From: an uncultured Bacteroidales bacterium
GTDB lineage: Bacteria > Bacteroidota > Bacteroidia > Bacteroidales > Paludibacteraceae
Reading direction: 5' to 3'
DNA length: 45,151 nucleotides
Assembly (NCBI GenBank): GCA_902766045.1
Contig: CACXCA010000065.1
Span: 1-45,151 of the forward strand
How positions within the stretch are numbered: the first letter of the stretch is position 1; the number at the start of each line of letters is the position of its first letter. Of the stretch, positions 19,501 through 28,669 are shown piece after piece. The notes beneath the pieces are model-generated. The model saw nothing but the letters and a program-made list of their open reading frames with translations, did no database searches and was not told the origin of the DNA. The translations under genes and the position numbers were made by a program.

Positions 19501-21546
19501 ATGCAAAAAGGTAACATTGGGGTAACGACAGACAATATTTTCCCCGTCATCAAAAAATTTCTTTACAGCGACCACGAAATTTTTCTTCGCGAACTAGTTT
19601 CTAATGCAGTAGATGCCACACAAAAGTTGAAGACATTAGCTTCTGTGGGTGAATTTAAAGGTGAACTGGGAAATCTTACCGTCCAAATAAAAGCAGACAA
19701 AGATGCAGGCACACTGACCATCTCCGACCGTGGTATCGGAATGACCGAGGAAGAGATCGATAAATACATCAACCAAATAGCCTTTTCTGGCGCAAATGAT
19801 TTCCTTGAAAAATATAAAAACGATGCAAATGCTATCATCGGTCACTTTGGATTAGGTTTCTACTCTTCATTCATGGTTTCTAAAAAGGTAGAAATCATCA
19901 CAAAATCATTCAGAGAAGGTGCCAAAGCTGTTAAATGGAGCTGCGACGGTAGCCCTGAATATTCTATTGAAGAAATTGAAAAATCTGATCGTGGAACGGA
20001 TATCGTGCTCTACATAGAAGACGAAAACAAAGAGTTCCTTGAGGAGTATAAAATCAATGAGCTTCTAAATAAATATTGTAAATTCTTGGCTATCCCAGTT
20101 GCATTCGGCAAGAAGAAGGACTGGAAAGACGGCAAACAAATAGAGACTGAAGAAGACAATGTCATCAATAACACCAATCCTGCATGGACACGTAAACCAT
20201 CAGAATTAAAAGAGGAAGATTACAAAAACTTCTATCATGAACTCTACCCTATGGCTGAAGACCCATTATTCAACATACATCTGAATGTTGATTACCCATT
20301 CAACCTGACAGGTATTCTCTATTTCCCTAAAATCAAAAACAACATTGAAATACAGAAAAATAAGATTCAGCTCTACTGCAATCAAGTGTTCGTCACTGAT
20401 TCTGTTGAAGGCATCGTTCCTGAATTCTTGACACTGCTTCATGGTGTGATCGATTCGCCAGACATCCCTCTGAACGTTTCCAGAAGCTATTTGCAAAGCG
20501 ATAGTAACGTAAAGAAGATATCAAACCATATCACAAAGAAAGTAGCAGACCGTTTACAGGAAATCTTCAACCAACAACGTGCTGATTTCGAAGAGAAATG
20601 GGACGATCTAAAAGTATTCATTGAATATGGTATTCTGACAGATGAGAAATTCGCTGAGAAAGCTGAGAAGTTCGTTCTGTTGAAAAATGTGGATGGTAAA
20701 TATTTCACTCTTGAGGAATACAAGACATTGATCGAAGCTAACCAGACAGACAAAGACAAGAATCTTATCTATCTGTATGCTACCAATAAAGAGGAACAAT
20801 ACACCTATATCAACGCTGCAAAAAGCAAAGGATATGATGTATTGATGCTCGACGGTCAACTGGATGTTCACTTCATCAGCAAATTGGAACATAAAAGCGA
20901 AGGCAAGTGTCGTTTTGTCCGCGTAGATTCTGATGTGATCGACAAATTAATTCAAAAGGAAGAAACAAAGAAAGTGGAGCTGTCGGCCGACGACCAGGAT
21001 GCTCTTACTCAAGTTTTCAGTTCTCTTTTGCCTAACAACAGCAAAAGCAACTTCATCGTCACTTTCGAAAACCTTTCTGCCAACAGTCAACCTGCATTCA
21101 TCACACAGAATGAATTCATGCGCCGTATGAAAGAGATGGCTGCTACGCAATCAGGTATGAACTTCTATGGTGAAATGCCAGACTCCTTCAACATGGTAAT
21201 CAATACAGCCCACCCTCTTGTTCAACGTATCTTAAAGAACGAAAACGAGGCTTGCAACGAAAAGGTAACACCTATTCTTAACAAGATAGCTGAACTGGAT
21301 AAAAAACGTACCGAATTGAAAGGTGGCAAAAATGAATCAGATTTGGCTGAAGCAATCAAAGACGAGATCAAGAAAATCGATGACGAGCTATCTTCCAACA
21401 AGAAAGAGAAGCAAGATATATTTAACGACTTCGCTAAAAACAGCAAAGAGGTTAAACAACTGGTCGATCTGACTTTGCTTTCCAATAACCTATTGAAAGG
21501 TGAAGCGTTGAACCAATTCATTCAACGCAGCATCGAAATGATATAA
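19501..21546 (+). CDS. htpG: Chaperone HtpG (Hsp90)
   Basis: 681 residues, the usual size for Bacteroidales HtpG. The N-terminal ATP-binding domain shows FLRELVSNAVDAT, DRGIGMT and GHFGLGFYSSF; the middle domain has the NVSRSYLQSD block; the C-terminal dimerisation region is charged and helical. The ATG at 19501 begins the conserved MQKGNIGVTTDNIFP. It acts as an ATP-dependent cytosolic chaperone. It is flanked by a possible promoter upstream and a long palindrome just after the stop, so it is probably transcribed alone. Confidence 0.99.
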   Translation: MQKGNIGVTTDNIFPVIKKFLYSDHEIFLRELVSNAVDATQKLKTLASVGEFKGELGNLTVQIKADKDAGTLTISDRGIGMTEEEIDKYINQIAFSGANDFLEKYKNDANAIIGHFGLGFYSSFMVSKKVEIITKSFREGAKAVKWSCDGSPEYSIEEIEKSDRGTDIVLYIEDENKEFLEEYKINELLNKYCKFLAIPVAFGKKKDWKDGKQIETEEDNVINNTNPAWTRKPSELKEEDYKNFYHELYPMAEDPLFNIHLNVDYPFNLTGILYFPKIKNNIEIQKNKIQLYCNQVFVTDSVEGIVPEFLTLLHGVIDSPDIPLNVSRSYLQSDSNVKKISNHITKKVADRLQEIFNQQRADFEEKWDDLKVFIEYGILTDEKFAEKAEKFVLLKNVDGKYFTLEEYKTLIEANQTDKDKNLIYLYATNKEEQYTYINAAKSKGYDVLMLDGQLDVHFISKLEHKSEGKCRFVRVDSDVIDKLIQKEETKKVELSADDQDALTQVFSSLLPNNSKSNFIVTFENLSANSQPAFITQNEFMRRMKEMAATQSGMNFYGEMPDSFNMVINTAHPLVQRILKNENEACNEKVTPILNKIAELDKKRTELKGGKNESDLAEAIKDEIKKIDDELSSNKKEKQDIFNDFAKNSKEVKQLVDLTLLSNNLLKGEALNQFIQRSIEMI

Positions 21547-21552
21547 TTAACA

Positions 21553-21584
21553 TTGTAGAGACGCACGGCCGTGCGTCTCTACAA
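21553..21584. repeat. Perfect 32-bp palindrome (REP-like), possibly also a terminator
   Basis: Two perfectly complementary 16-base arms meeting at GGCC, with outer ends TTGTAGAG/CTCTACAA. It starts six bases after the htpG stop and is followed by AAATTTT. Such GC-rich palindromes recur in gaps of Bacteroidales genomes; related ends are seen at 18701. It could end htpG transcription. Confidence 0.8.
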
Positions 21585-21597
21585 AATTTTAATCTCC

Positions 21598-22107
21598 ATG
21601 AAAAAAATTGCATGGTTCCCTTTTCTCTTCTGCTCTTCTGTTCTTCTCAGTTGTTGTCAACCTAAAGCTGAACAGCAACCCGAGACACCCCAGAACGTGA
21701 CACCGCTATGCAATCAGACACCAATCCAAGAGGATTCTGCACGTTATGATGTCATCTCCTTTATTCGCAAAGGTGGAGGAAACATGGCTTTTTTACTTCA
21801 AGCAAAAAAGGATTCTCTTTCTTTCTTCCTTTATCAAATGAACTTTCAAGACACTTCTTTGGTCTTTTCTTTCGAGAAACAACATTTCGACTCAACCGAT
21901 GTTGCCCTCCTTGATAGCTTGCTAAACGGAACCATCGATCTTAAGGAACCAATAGCAGAACAACCCCAACGTCCTATGATGACGGGAACATGGGTCTATA
22001 CGTATGCCATTAAACCATCAGGAGAAACCGACACCATCACACTAAAACGAGCCGAAGAGGTTTTGATTCACATAGAAGACTCTATTCGAAACATGCTGTC
22101 GAACTAA
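21598..22107 (+). CDS. Small lipoprotein of unknown function
   Basis: 169 residues from ATG at 21598. An ATG at 21571 is in frame but lies inside the palindrome. The lipoprotein signal ends with LLSC (Cys 19). The mature part is acidic, with QPETPQN after the anchor, then a region that reads like a small beta domain (FIRKGGGNMAFLLQ) and a C-terminal amphipathic helix. I recognise no family. A long inverted repeat follows the gene. Confidence 0.75.
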   Translation: MKKIAWFPFLFCSSVLLSCCQPKAEQQPETPQNVTPLCNQTPIQEDSARYDVISFIRKGGGNMAFLLQAKKDSLSFFLYQMNFQDTSLVFSFEKQHFDSTDVALLDSLLNGTIDLKEPIAEQPQRPMMTGTWVYTYAIKPSGETDTITLKRAEEVLIHIEDSIRNMLSN

Positions 22108-22154
22108 AGGTCAACAAGAATTGACATATACATTTCAAACCTTATAAAAATAAG

Positions 22155-22189
22155 ACAAGTTCCAAAAGCAAGAAAACTTTGGAACTTGT
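22155..22189. terminator. Inverted repeat between convergent genes
   Basis: ACAAGTTCCAAA and TTTGGAACTTGT form a 12-bp stem with an 11-base loop, followed on the plus strand by TCTTTTC and on the minus strand by CTTATTTTTAT. It lies between the ends of two convergent genes and could stop transcription in both directions. Confidence 0.6.
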
Positions 22190-22231
22190 TCTTTTCTGAA
22201 GAGAATCATCTCTTCCATAGCCATTGAACGA

Positions 22232-24349
22232 CTAACGTAAACCTACATCAGCAAGATCGATATAGGCATTTACACTCGGACCGTCAGTCACCACAAGGCT
22301 ATCTACCTGACATTGTTCTATAATATCTCGGAGTTCGTCAAGATTCTTAATTTGTGTATAATCACATGGTCCTGTTCCTTTAAATAGATCTGTATAGGCT
22401 ACGTAAAAGAAATTCTTTTTATCACCCATAGGAGATTCACGAACAAAAACCTTTTGTGTTTTCTTATCGCATAATACATACATGAAACCATTACTCTCTA
22501 ATTGAGAGATAATAACCGATGCATACATGCGCTGTATCTTAGTAAAATAGTCTATCATATTCACATCATTCTTCTGCATTGCCATCGGAATATATTTCGA
22601 TCTAATCAACATCTGAGAAAAACAATTCTCATGAATGGTGTTCTTTTGAAGACTCTCTATCACTTCTTTCTGCGTCGTACCTTCCGGACTGAAAATAGCC
22701 TTGTTCAATTCCTCACTTCTACTTTCCGAGATAACAAACGGATTGCTATAATTGTAAACATTCACTGGATTGAAACGGATTGGCACGCCCGATTTATTCA
22801 GCATATCTGTGAAATTCTTCGATTCGCTGGAAGTCAATCGTATATTAAATGACCTTTTATCTATCACGCCAATACTTTTCAGGAACCAATCAATATCAAA
22901 GAACGAAGTGCCATCAAGCATAGCATACTTGATACCGAGCGCACTGGCAATCATCATCATGTTTTTTATGTTCGTCAGCTTGTCCTGCTTTTCCATTGAA
23001 CCAATAGGATAAGCACAATCGAAACGATCAAGATCATTCTCATCTATAAATGCCTTGGCTGCCTCATATTCACGGAACAGAATAACATTCTCTCCCGGCT
23101 GACCATGTCCTTCCTTCATATAGGTCTTATGGATATCAAGCAGAATGAACACTCTTTCTCGGTCATTTAAATCAAATGCCTGTTTAACATCATCCATCAA
23201 CTGAAGATTCGATGAATCATCCGACTTCGCACTATCTGTGGATGCATCTTTTTCTGCCTCAGGAACAGAATCGTTCACCTTAGGCTCCTCCCTCACAGGT
23301 TCTGCTTCGCTTACCTCCTCATCTTCTTTCTCAACTTCTAATTTAGGACATTCCTCAAAGACATTGTCTCCCAGTTGCGTGTTATCCGAAATCGATACCT
23401 TAGCAAGGTTTTCACACTCACTGAAAGCACAATCCCCTATTCGTTCAACGGATTCAGGAATCTCAACGCTCTCCAAATTAACACACGTACGAAATGCCTC
23501 ATCTCCGATTTTCTTCAATCCTTTTGGAAACACAATCTCTTTCAACTCCTGACACTCCTGGAATGCCTGTCTTTCAATTACCTCTATTGTGTCGGGCAAT
23601 ATTACTTTCTCAAAATTGCCTGAATACAAAGCAAACCGTTTGATTCGAACTACCTTATATGTAACATCATCTATATCCACCGTTGCAGGAATCTCAACCG
23701 TCTTCAATTCTCCATACTTGGCAACCGCACAAGTATCCTCACTCAAAATTTCATATCTTCTGTAGGTTCCTTCCAAAGGTGTGGAAATGAATGCACCCTC
23801 ATCAATATATGAAACCTTATCCAGATTGATCTTACTCAGTTGGTTACATTGAATAAAGGCATCCTTTTCAATCCGTTTTACAGAGGATGGCAGATGCACC
23901 TCTTCCAATGCCGAACATTTATTGAACGTCTCTTTCTGTATCACTTTGACCCCTTCCGGTATAGTGATACTTTTTAAACTTGAAGAACCTGAAAACGCCA
24001 ACATATCCAATGTCTCCAGTCCTTCCGAAAGGATAACTTTCGTCAACTGAGAACAATCATCAAAGGCAAACCGCCTAATCAACTTTACCGATGCAGGAAT
24101 CTCTATCTCAGCCAAAGAGGATTCTGAGAAAGCATAATCACCAATGCTTTCAACCGTATCGGGCAACACCACTTTCTGTAATGTCTTCTGCTTGGCAAAA
24201 GCATATTCACCAATCTTCACAACCGTATAGCTCTTCCCATCCTTCTCAATGAAAGATGGTATTTCAACCAAAGCATCTGAGCCAGAATACTTTTTGATTG
24301 CACATGTAACATCCGACAATGGACTAATAATTAATTCAGCTTGTCCCAT
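22232..24349 (-). CDS. Cytoplasmic BspA-type LRR protein with SseB-like C-terminal half
   Basis: 705 residues with no signal peptide. Residues about 1-340 are LRR_5/BspA repeats of about 23 residues (IPASVKLIRRFAFDDCSQL, LPDTVESIGDYAF and similar). An acidic, Ser/Glu/Asp-rich linker follows (about 340-385). Residues about 385-705 show two segments resembling the SseB fold: one beginning RVFILLDIHKTY with VILFREYEAAKAFID, and a C-terminal one with MYVLCDKK, FFYVAYTDLFKG, LDELRDIIEQ and LVVTDGPSVNAYIDL. The SseB match is my reading of the pattern and needs a profile search. BspA-type repeats are mostly found in surface proteins, so a cytoplasmic form fused to such a domain is uncommon; the function is unknown. 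Confidence 0.8.
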   Translation of the reverse strand: MGQAELIISPLSDVTCAIKKYSGSDALVEIPSFIEKDGKSYTVVKIGEYAFAKQKTLQKVVLPDTVESIGDYAFSESSLAEIEIPASVKLIRRFAFDDCSQLTKVILSEGLETLDMLAFSGSSSLKSITIPEGVKVIQKETFNKCSALEEVHLPSSVKRIEKDAFIQCNQLSKINLDKVSYIDEGAFISTPLEGTYRRYEILSEDTCAVAKYGELKTVEIPATVDIDDVTYKVVRIKRFALYSGNFEKVILPDTIEVIERQAFQECQELKEIVFPKGLKKIGDEAFRTCVNLESVEIPESVERIGDCAFSECENLAKVSISDNTQLGDNVFEECPKLEVEKEDEEVSEAEPVREEPKVNDSVPEAEKDASTDSAKSDDSSNLQLMDDVKQAFDLNDRERVFILLDIHKTYMKEGHGQPGENVILFREYEAAKAFIDENDLDRFDCAYPIGSMEKQDKLTNIKNMMMIASALGIKYAMLDGTSFFDIDWFLKSIGVIDKRSFNIRLTSSESKNFTDMLNKSGVPIRFNPVNVYNYSNPFVISESRSEELNKAIFSPEGTTQKEVIESLQKNTIHENCFSQMLIRSKYIPMAMQKNDVNMIDYFTKIQRMYASVIISQLESNGFMYVLCDKKTQKVFVRESPMGDKKNFFYVAYTDLFKGTGPCDYTQIKNLDELRDIIEQCQVDSLVVTDGPSVNAYIDLADVGLR

Positions 24350-24443
24350 ATAGCCGTTTTATAACAGATTCCTAACCCAACAAATCATCATTAACAAAAA
24401 CCGTTACGTTAATGGATGAAATATTGTTCAAAAAACAACACTC

Positions 24444-24451
24444 CAAAGATA
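24444..24451 (-). promoter_or_regulatory. Predicted -7 element for the LRR/SseB-like gene
   Basis: TATCTTTG on the minus strand, 95 bases before the ATG at 24349. No convincing -33 TTTG is at the right spacing. Confidence 0.4.
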
Positions 24452-24675
24452 ATAAAAGCCAATTAAAATGATAGAATTATTACAAATAAAATACCGCTTC
24501 AGTGTAATTCTTGATTATTATCAACTTTAAATCAGTCAAAATCGAGAGGTAAAATCAGCCACACCCCTACTTTTTATAGGGCAAGCAGAAGTTTTTTTAA
24601 CAACAATAAATAAATACAAAAAAATGTAAATTTTTCATAATTAGACACTTTCATCACGCCATATTCTTGAAAAAA

Positions 24676-24707
24676 ATTGTAATTAAAGAGGAAAATAAAT
24701 AAATTTG
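24676..24707 (+). promoter_or_regulatory. Promoter of the secreted protein gene at 24738
   Basis: ATTG (24676-24679), 20 bases, TAAATTTG (24700-24707). Transcription would begin near 24714, so the first in-frame ATG (24720) is too close and the ATG at 24738 or 24741 is preferred. Confidence 0.6.
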
Positions 24708-24737
24708 TTACAGTAAAAAATGCTAAAATCGCCTCAA

Positions 24738-25649
24738 ATGATGATAAAAAAGAGTACAATCTTATTATTTTTTGGATTAGAGATAGGTACAATCGTCAAT
24801 GCACAAACGATGAAAGAAAATCTATTCAACATGGTGTCAAGATGTCACGATGCATGGAAAGATGAAGGCACGGATGTTGATGAGAATGGGAAAAAGTTTG
24901 AATATGGAAGTATTAAGTACGACTTACCCAATGGGTATGTAGAGACATCTGGAGGATGGCCTACCTGCGGATGCGGCTGTGAAGCTCAAGCGGCAGCATT
25001 CAAGGATATCAACGGACGATACACCTATCTTAAATACGAAGAGTTCAACTGCGATGATTACGGTAAATCTGAATCCAATAGAGATATTCTGGATATCATG
25101 CCAGAAGGGTTTGGACTAAAATCTTTCACCAGCTATTACTCATGGAAACCCTCAGACTACTCCTTCCAATTAAAATTTATCATTCCGCAAAAAGGCACCG
25201 ACATGTATGTTAAACTTCGTGTGCTCCCCTTAGGCTCTGTTCCCAATGATGTAAATGGATTGACATACAAATCGAGCGGAAATATAAAAAATTATACTAC
25301 TTTACATTGTTTGAGACACGTGGCAGAAGCGGTTGATAATAAAACTCTTCTCATGATGGCTGAAGGTAAATTTGACGAAATATCAACCGAACAGAGAGAG
25401 CTATTTCAAAAGAGTGTTTCATCACACAGCAATGGTGGTGAGGTCTCTATCTCTGATGTCGTTCCTTGTATTATAGATTTAAAGAGGATGTATGACATAT
25501 ATCAGTCATTGGATTGTGTTGACATGACACTGAAATGGAACAAACAGACGGCACGATTTGAAATAAAATCGAAAGGCACAAAAGCTCCTGCTTGCTCTTT
25601 CAAAGAGTTTCTGACAAAAGTAATAGAATATGCAGACTATAGATGCTGA
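24738..25649 (+). CDS. Secreted protein of unknown function
   Basis: 303 residues from ATG at 24738 (24741 is equally possible). A signal peptide (IKKSTILLFFGLEIGTIVNA) is followed by a mature protein of about 280 residues with a cysteine cluster (WPTCGCGCEAQAAAF) near the start and scattered cysteines later (FNCDDY, LHCLRH, PCIIDL). The cluster could bind a metal or form disulphides; I do not recognise the family. It has its own promoter, and topB behind it has another, so it is probably a single-gene unit. Confidence 0.75.
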   Translation: MMIKKSTILLFFGLEIGTIVNAQTMKENLFNMVSRCHDAWKDEGTDVDENGKKFEYGSIKYDLPNGYVETSGGWPTCGCGCEAQAAAFKDINGRYTYLKYEEFNCDDYGKSESNRDILDIMPEGFGLKSFTSYYSWKPSDYSFQLKFIIPQKGTDMYVKLRVLPLGSVPNDVNGLTYKSSGNIKNYTTLHCLRHVAEAVDNKTLLMMAEGKFDEISTEQRELFQKSVSSHSNGGEVSISDVVPCIIDLKRMYDIYQSLDCVDMTLKWNKQTARFEIKSKGTKAPACSFKEFLTKVIEYADYRC

Positions 25650-25651
25650 TG

Positions 25652-25683
25652 TTTGATTCGCTACAAAAAAAATTATAAATTTG
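25652..25683 (+). promoter_or_regulatory. Promoter of topB
   Basis: TTTG (25652-25655), 20 bases, TAAATTTG (25676-25683): an exact match to the Bacteroidota pattern, 28 bases before the topB ATG. Confidence 0.75.
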
Positions 25684-25711
25684 TATCCACTCAAAATAAA
25701 AATTAGGAAAG

Positions 25712-27538
25712 ATGATTGTTTGCATTGCGGAGAAGCCCAGTGTGGCAAGAGAAATAGCTACATTATTGGGCGCACGAAACAAAAGGGATGGATACATTGA
25801 AGGCAACGGATACCAAGTCACTTGGGTATTCGGTCATCTTTGTACACTAAAAGAACCTCACGAATATAACCCTAACTGGAAAAGATGGTCAATCGCCGAC
25901 CTACCGCTGATTCCCCAACGTTTCGGTATCAAACTGATTGAAAACGACGGGTCAATCAAACAGTTCCATATCATAGAAGAATTGATTAAAAATGCTGACG
26001 AAGTAATCAACTGCGGGGATGCCGGACAGGAAGGTGAACTCATTCAACGATGGGTAATGCAAAAAGCTGAATGTAAATGTCCCGTCAAACGTCTGTGGAC
26101 CTCCTCCCTGACTGAAGAAGCGCTCAAAGAAGGATTCCAAAATCTTCGTCCGCAGTCCGACTACGACAAACTATACGAAGCGGGTGCTATGCGCGCCATT
26201 GGCGACTGGCTGTTGGGCATGAATGCAACTCGCCTTTATACCCTCCGTTTCGGCAACAACAAACAGGTACTCTCCATCGGTAGAGTGCAAACACCTACTC
26301 TCGCTCTGGTGGTGAAACGTCACTTCGAAATCGTCAACTTCAAACCCGAAAAATACTGGGAACTAAAAACAGTTTACAGAGATACAACCTTCTCCGCCAC
26401 AAAAGGAAAATTCACCTCAAAAGAAGAGGGTTTGAACTTTTTGGAGACTGTCAAAAATGATCTGTTCTCCGTAACAGACGTGACCGCTAAAGAGGGAAAA
26501 GAATTCGCTCCTCGCCTATTCGATCTAACATCTCTTCAGGTTGAATGTAACAAGAAATATGGGTTCTCGGCAGACGATACGCTGAAACTTATTCAGTCTC
26601 TCTACGAAAAGAAAGTCACCACCTACCCCCGTGTTGATACCACGTTTCTCAGCGATGACATCTATCCTAAGATTGGTCCAATCATGCAGGGATTAAAGAG
26701 CTATGCAGCCCTGACCGAACCTGTCCTGAAAACTAAAATACCTAAAAGCAAAAAGGTATTCGACAACTCCAAGGTGACCGACCACCATGCCATCATCCCT
26801 ACGGGTGTCAACCCCGTCAATCTGACAGCCGACGAACAGAAAGTATTCGATCTAATCGCAAAACGATTCATCGCCAATTTCTATCCTGTCTGCGAGACAT
26901 CCACCACCACTGTATTAGGTACAGTGAAAGACATTGAATTCAAAGTCAATGGTAAACAGATATTAGTCCCCGGTTGGCGCGCCGTTTATGAAAAGGACAT
27001 CAAGGATGAAGAGTCAAAAGACGACGATGAAAAGACACTACCCCTCTTCACCGTCGGGGAACAAGGTCCGCATACACCAGACCTGACAGAGAAAGAGACA
27101 ACACCGCCAAAACCCTATACTGAAGCAACATTGCTCCGTGCCATGGAAACAGCAGGAAAACAGATCGACGACGAAGAACTAAGAGACCTGCTGAAAGAAA
27201 ATGGTATTGGTCGCCCATCCACACGCGCCAACATCATCGAAACCCTATACAAACGTAACTACATGCGTAAAAAAGGGAAAAGCATAGAAGCAACGGATAC
27301 AGGTATCAGTTTGATAGGCACTATCCAAAATGAACTGCTCAAATCTGCAGAACTAACAGGTCAATGGGAAAAGAAACTACGCATGATAGAGAAAAACACC
27401 TACGCAACCAGTGCTTTCATGAATGATCTAAAACAAATGGTGTGCTCTATCGTCGAAAGTGAACGTTATAGCTATACATACGGACGAACAGTAAAAATCG
27501 AAGATACTCAACCAAAGGATAAAACGAAGAAAAAATAA
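25712..27538 (+). CDS. topB: DNA topoisomerase III (type IA)
   Basis: 608 residues. The TOPRIM domain shows Glu 7 (CIAEKPSVAREIA) and the acidic motif DAGQEGE (Asp 103, Glu 107, Glu 109). The catalytic tyrosine is Tyr 305 in TTYPRVDTTFLSDDI, and SIGRVQTPTL and the C-terminal GIGRPSTRANIIETL block are typical. It relaxes and decatenates DNA through a single-strand break. No C-terminal zinc-finger domain is present, so this is the compact form. The tail is lysine-rich (KDKTKKK). Confidence 0.96.
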   Translation: MIVCIAEKPSVAREIATLLGARNKRDGYIEGNGYQVTWVFGHLCTLKEPHEYNPNWKRWSIADLPLIPQRFGIKLIENDGSIKQFHIIEELIKNADEVINCGDAGQEGELIQRWVMQKAECKCPVKRLWTSSLTEEALKEGFQNLRPQSDYDKLYEAGAMRAIGDWLLGMNATRLYTLRFGNNKQVLSIGRVQTPTLALVVKRHFEIVNFKPEKYWELKTVYRDTTFSATKGKFTSKEEGLNFLETVKNDLFSVTDVTAKEGKEFAPRLFDLTSLQVECNKKYGFSADDTLKLIQSLYEKKVTTYPRVDTTFLSDDIYPKIGPIMQGLKSYAALTEPVLKTKIPKSKKVFDNSKVTDHHAIIPTGVNPVNLTADEQKVFDLIAKRFIANFYPVCETSTTTVLGTVKDIEFKVNGKQILVPGWRAVYEKDIKDEESKDDDEKTLPLFTVGEQGPHTPDLTEKETTPPKPYTEATLLRAMETAGKQIDDEELRDLLKENGIGRPSTRANIIETLYKRNYMRKKGKSIEATDTGISLIGTIQNELLKSAELTGQWEKKLRMIEKNTYATSAFMNDLKQMVCSIVESERYSYTYGRTVKIEDTQPKDKTKKK

Positions 27539-27625
27539 CAATAAAGCTGTAACACAACAATCAGAACTATCCAACCTTATGCTACAACTTTCATAGATTT
27601 TACGTCCAAAAATGAATCAAAATAT

Positions 27626-27657
27626 ATTGATTTTTGAGAAATTTGTTTATATTTTTG
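27626..27657 (+). promoter_or_regulatory. Promoter of the membrane protein / FMN-barrel pair
   Basis: ATTG (27626-27629), 20 bases, TATTTTTG (27650-27657), 30 bases before the ATG at 27688. Confidence 0.55.
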
Positions 27658-27687
27658 CATATAACAATCTAAAATCGAAATAATATT

Positions 27688-28056
27688 ATGGCAGCTATTA
27701 TCGGAACAATTGCCTTTTCTATCGTAATTGTTTTATCCATACTGATTATCTGTGGATTACCCTTAGGAGAATTAACCATGGGCGGACAACACAAAGTGTT
27801 TCCACCCCGACTAAGAATCGTGTTAATCTCACAATTGTTCTTACAGCTATTCTTTGTCGTCATCCTCCTACAAATGGGGGGCTACCTACCCTTATGGTTT
27901 TCCGAGCGAACAACAAGAATAATAGCTATCGTCATGGCTGTATATCTTTCAATCAATACCCTGATGAACCTTATTTCCAAAAGCAAAAAAGAAAAATACA
28001 TCATGACGCCATTGTCATTGATCACGGCCATCTGCTTTTGGGTTACAATACTATAA
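27688..28056 (+). CDS. Small integral membrane protein, unknown function
   Basis: 122 residues with four predicted membrane helices (about 3-24, 46-65, 76-94 and 103-122). A short loop between the first two helices carries GGQHKVFPPRLR, and the loop before the last has SKSKKEK. No catalytic motif is visible. It lies 25 bases upstream of the FMN-barrel gene and probably shares its promoter. Confidence 0.75.
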   Translation: MAAIIGTIAFSIVIVLSILIICGLPLGELTMGGQHKVFPPRLRIVLISQLFLQLFFVVILLQMGGYLPLWFSERTTRIIAIVMAVYLSINTLMNLISKSKKEKYIMTPLSLITAICFWVTIL

Positions 28057-28081
28057 ATAGCATTAACTAAAAATAAAAGAT

Positions 28082-28510
28082 ATGACAAAAGAAGAACTTT
28101 TTAAATTGATGAACGAACATCCAGTGATGTACGTAGCCACCAACGACAATGGTCAGCCACGTGTGCGAGGCATATTAATGTACAAGGCCGATGCGGATGG
28201 CATTGTATTCCATACGGGTGTAACAAAGGATTTCTATCGTCAGTTGATAGCTGATCCTCGTTCGGAGGTATGTTTTGCTTGTGGCAAATATCAGATACGT
28301 GTGGAAGGCAAATTCGACTTGGTAGAAGATCGTGCAATAAAAGAGGAGATCGTCAACCACCCTTCTCGTAAGTTCCTTCAACCATGGAGAGCACAACAAG
28401 GTGACGAAGCCTTCTTCAACTTCTTGAAAGTGTTCCGTATGCAACACGGCAAAGCTTATGTATGGTGCATGGAGGATAACTTCAAACCAAAAGAGTACAT
28501 TGAGTTGTAA
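28082..28510 (+). CDS. Pyridoxamine 5'-phosphate oxidase family protein (FMN-binding split barrel)
   Basis: 142 residues, matching the small PNPOx-like family: MYVATNDNGQPRVRGILMY at the start, FHTGVTKDFYRQL and VCFACGKYQIRVEGKF in the barrel. Proteins of this type bind a flavin, usually FMN, and reduce unknown substrates; nothing here fixes the substrate. ATG at 28082 is preceded by an A-rich stretch (AAATAAAAGAT). Likely in one transcript with the membrane protein before it. Confidence 0.88.
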   Translation: MTKEELFKLMNEHPVMYVATNDNGQPRVRGILMYKADADGIVFHTGVTKDFYRQLIADPRSEVCFACGKYQIRVEGKFDLVEDRAIKEEIVNHPSRKFLQPWRAQQGDEAFFNFLKVFRMQHGKAYVWCMEDNFKPKEYIEL

Positions 28511-28669
28511 CTTATTTGACGAAGATAATTTGCCAAGGGTACCATCCGTCTATATACTACCGTAAAACTTTTTGGGTCAACCCCTGGCATTTTCTTTTAC
28601 CTCATAATTCATCTGCCTATTTGTAAAGTTCTATCTGTAAGCAGTTACAATAAGGGCAAATAACATAAA

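Larger units (their letters stand above)
24350..24719. other. Intergenic gap between divergent genes
   Basis: AT-rich, non-coding. It holds a TATCTTTG -7 element for the minus-strand LRR gene (24451-24444), a short CCCTA/TAGGG hairpin near 24566-24581 with a T run some bases later, and the plus-strand promoter at 24676-24707. Nothing else is recognised. Confidence 0.5.

Noticed and set aside
28531-28589. Distant inverted repeat TGCCAaGGG / CCCcTGGCA after the FMN-barrel gene
   Set aside because: The loop of over 40 bases and the mismatch make it a weak terminator; kept only as a note.
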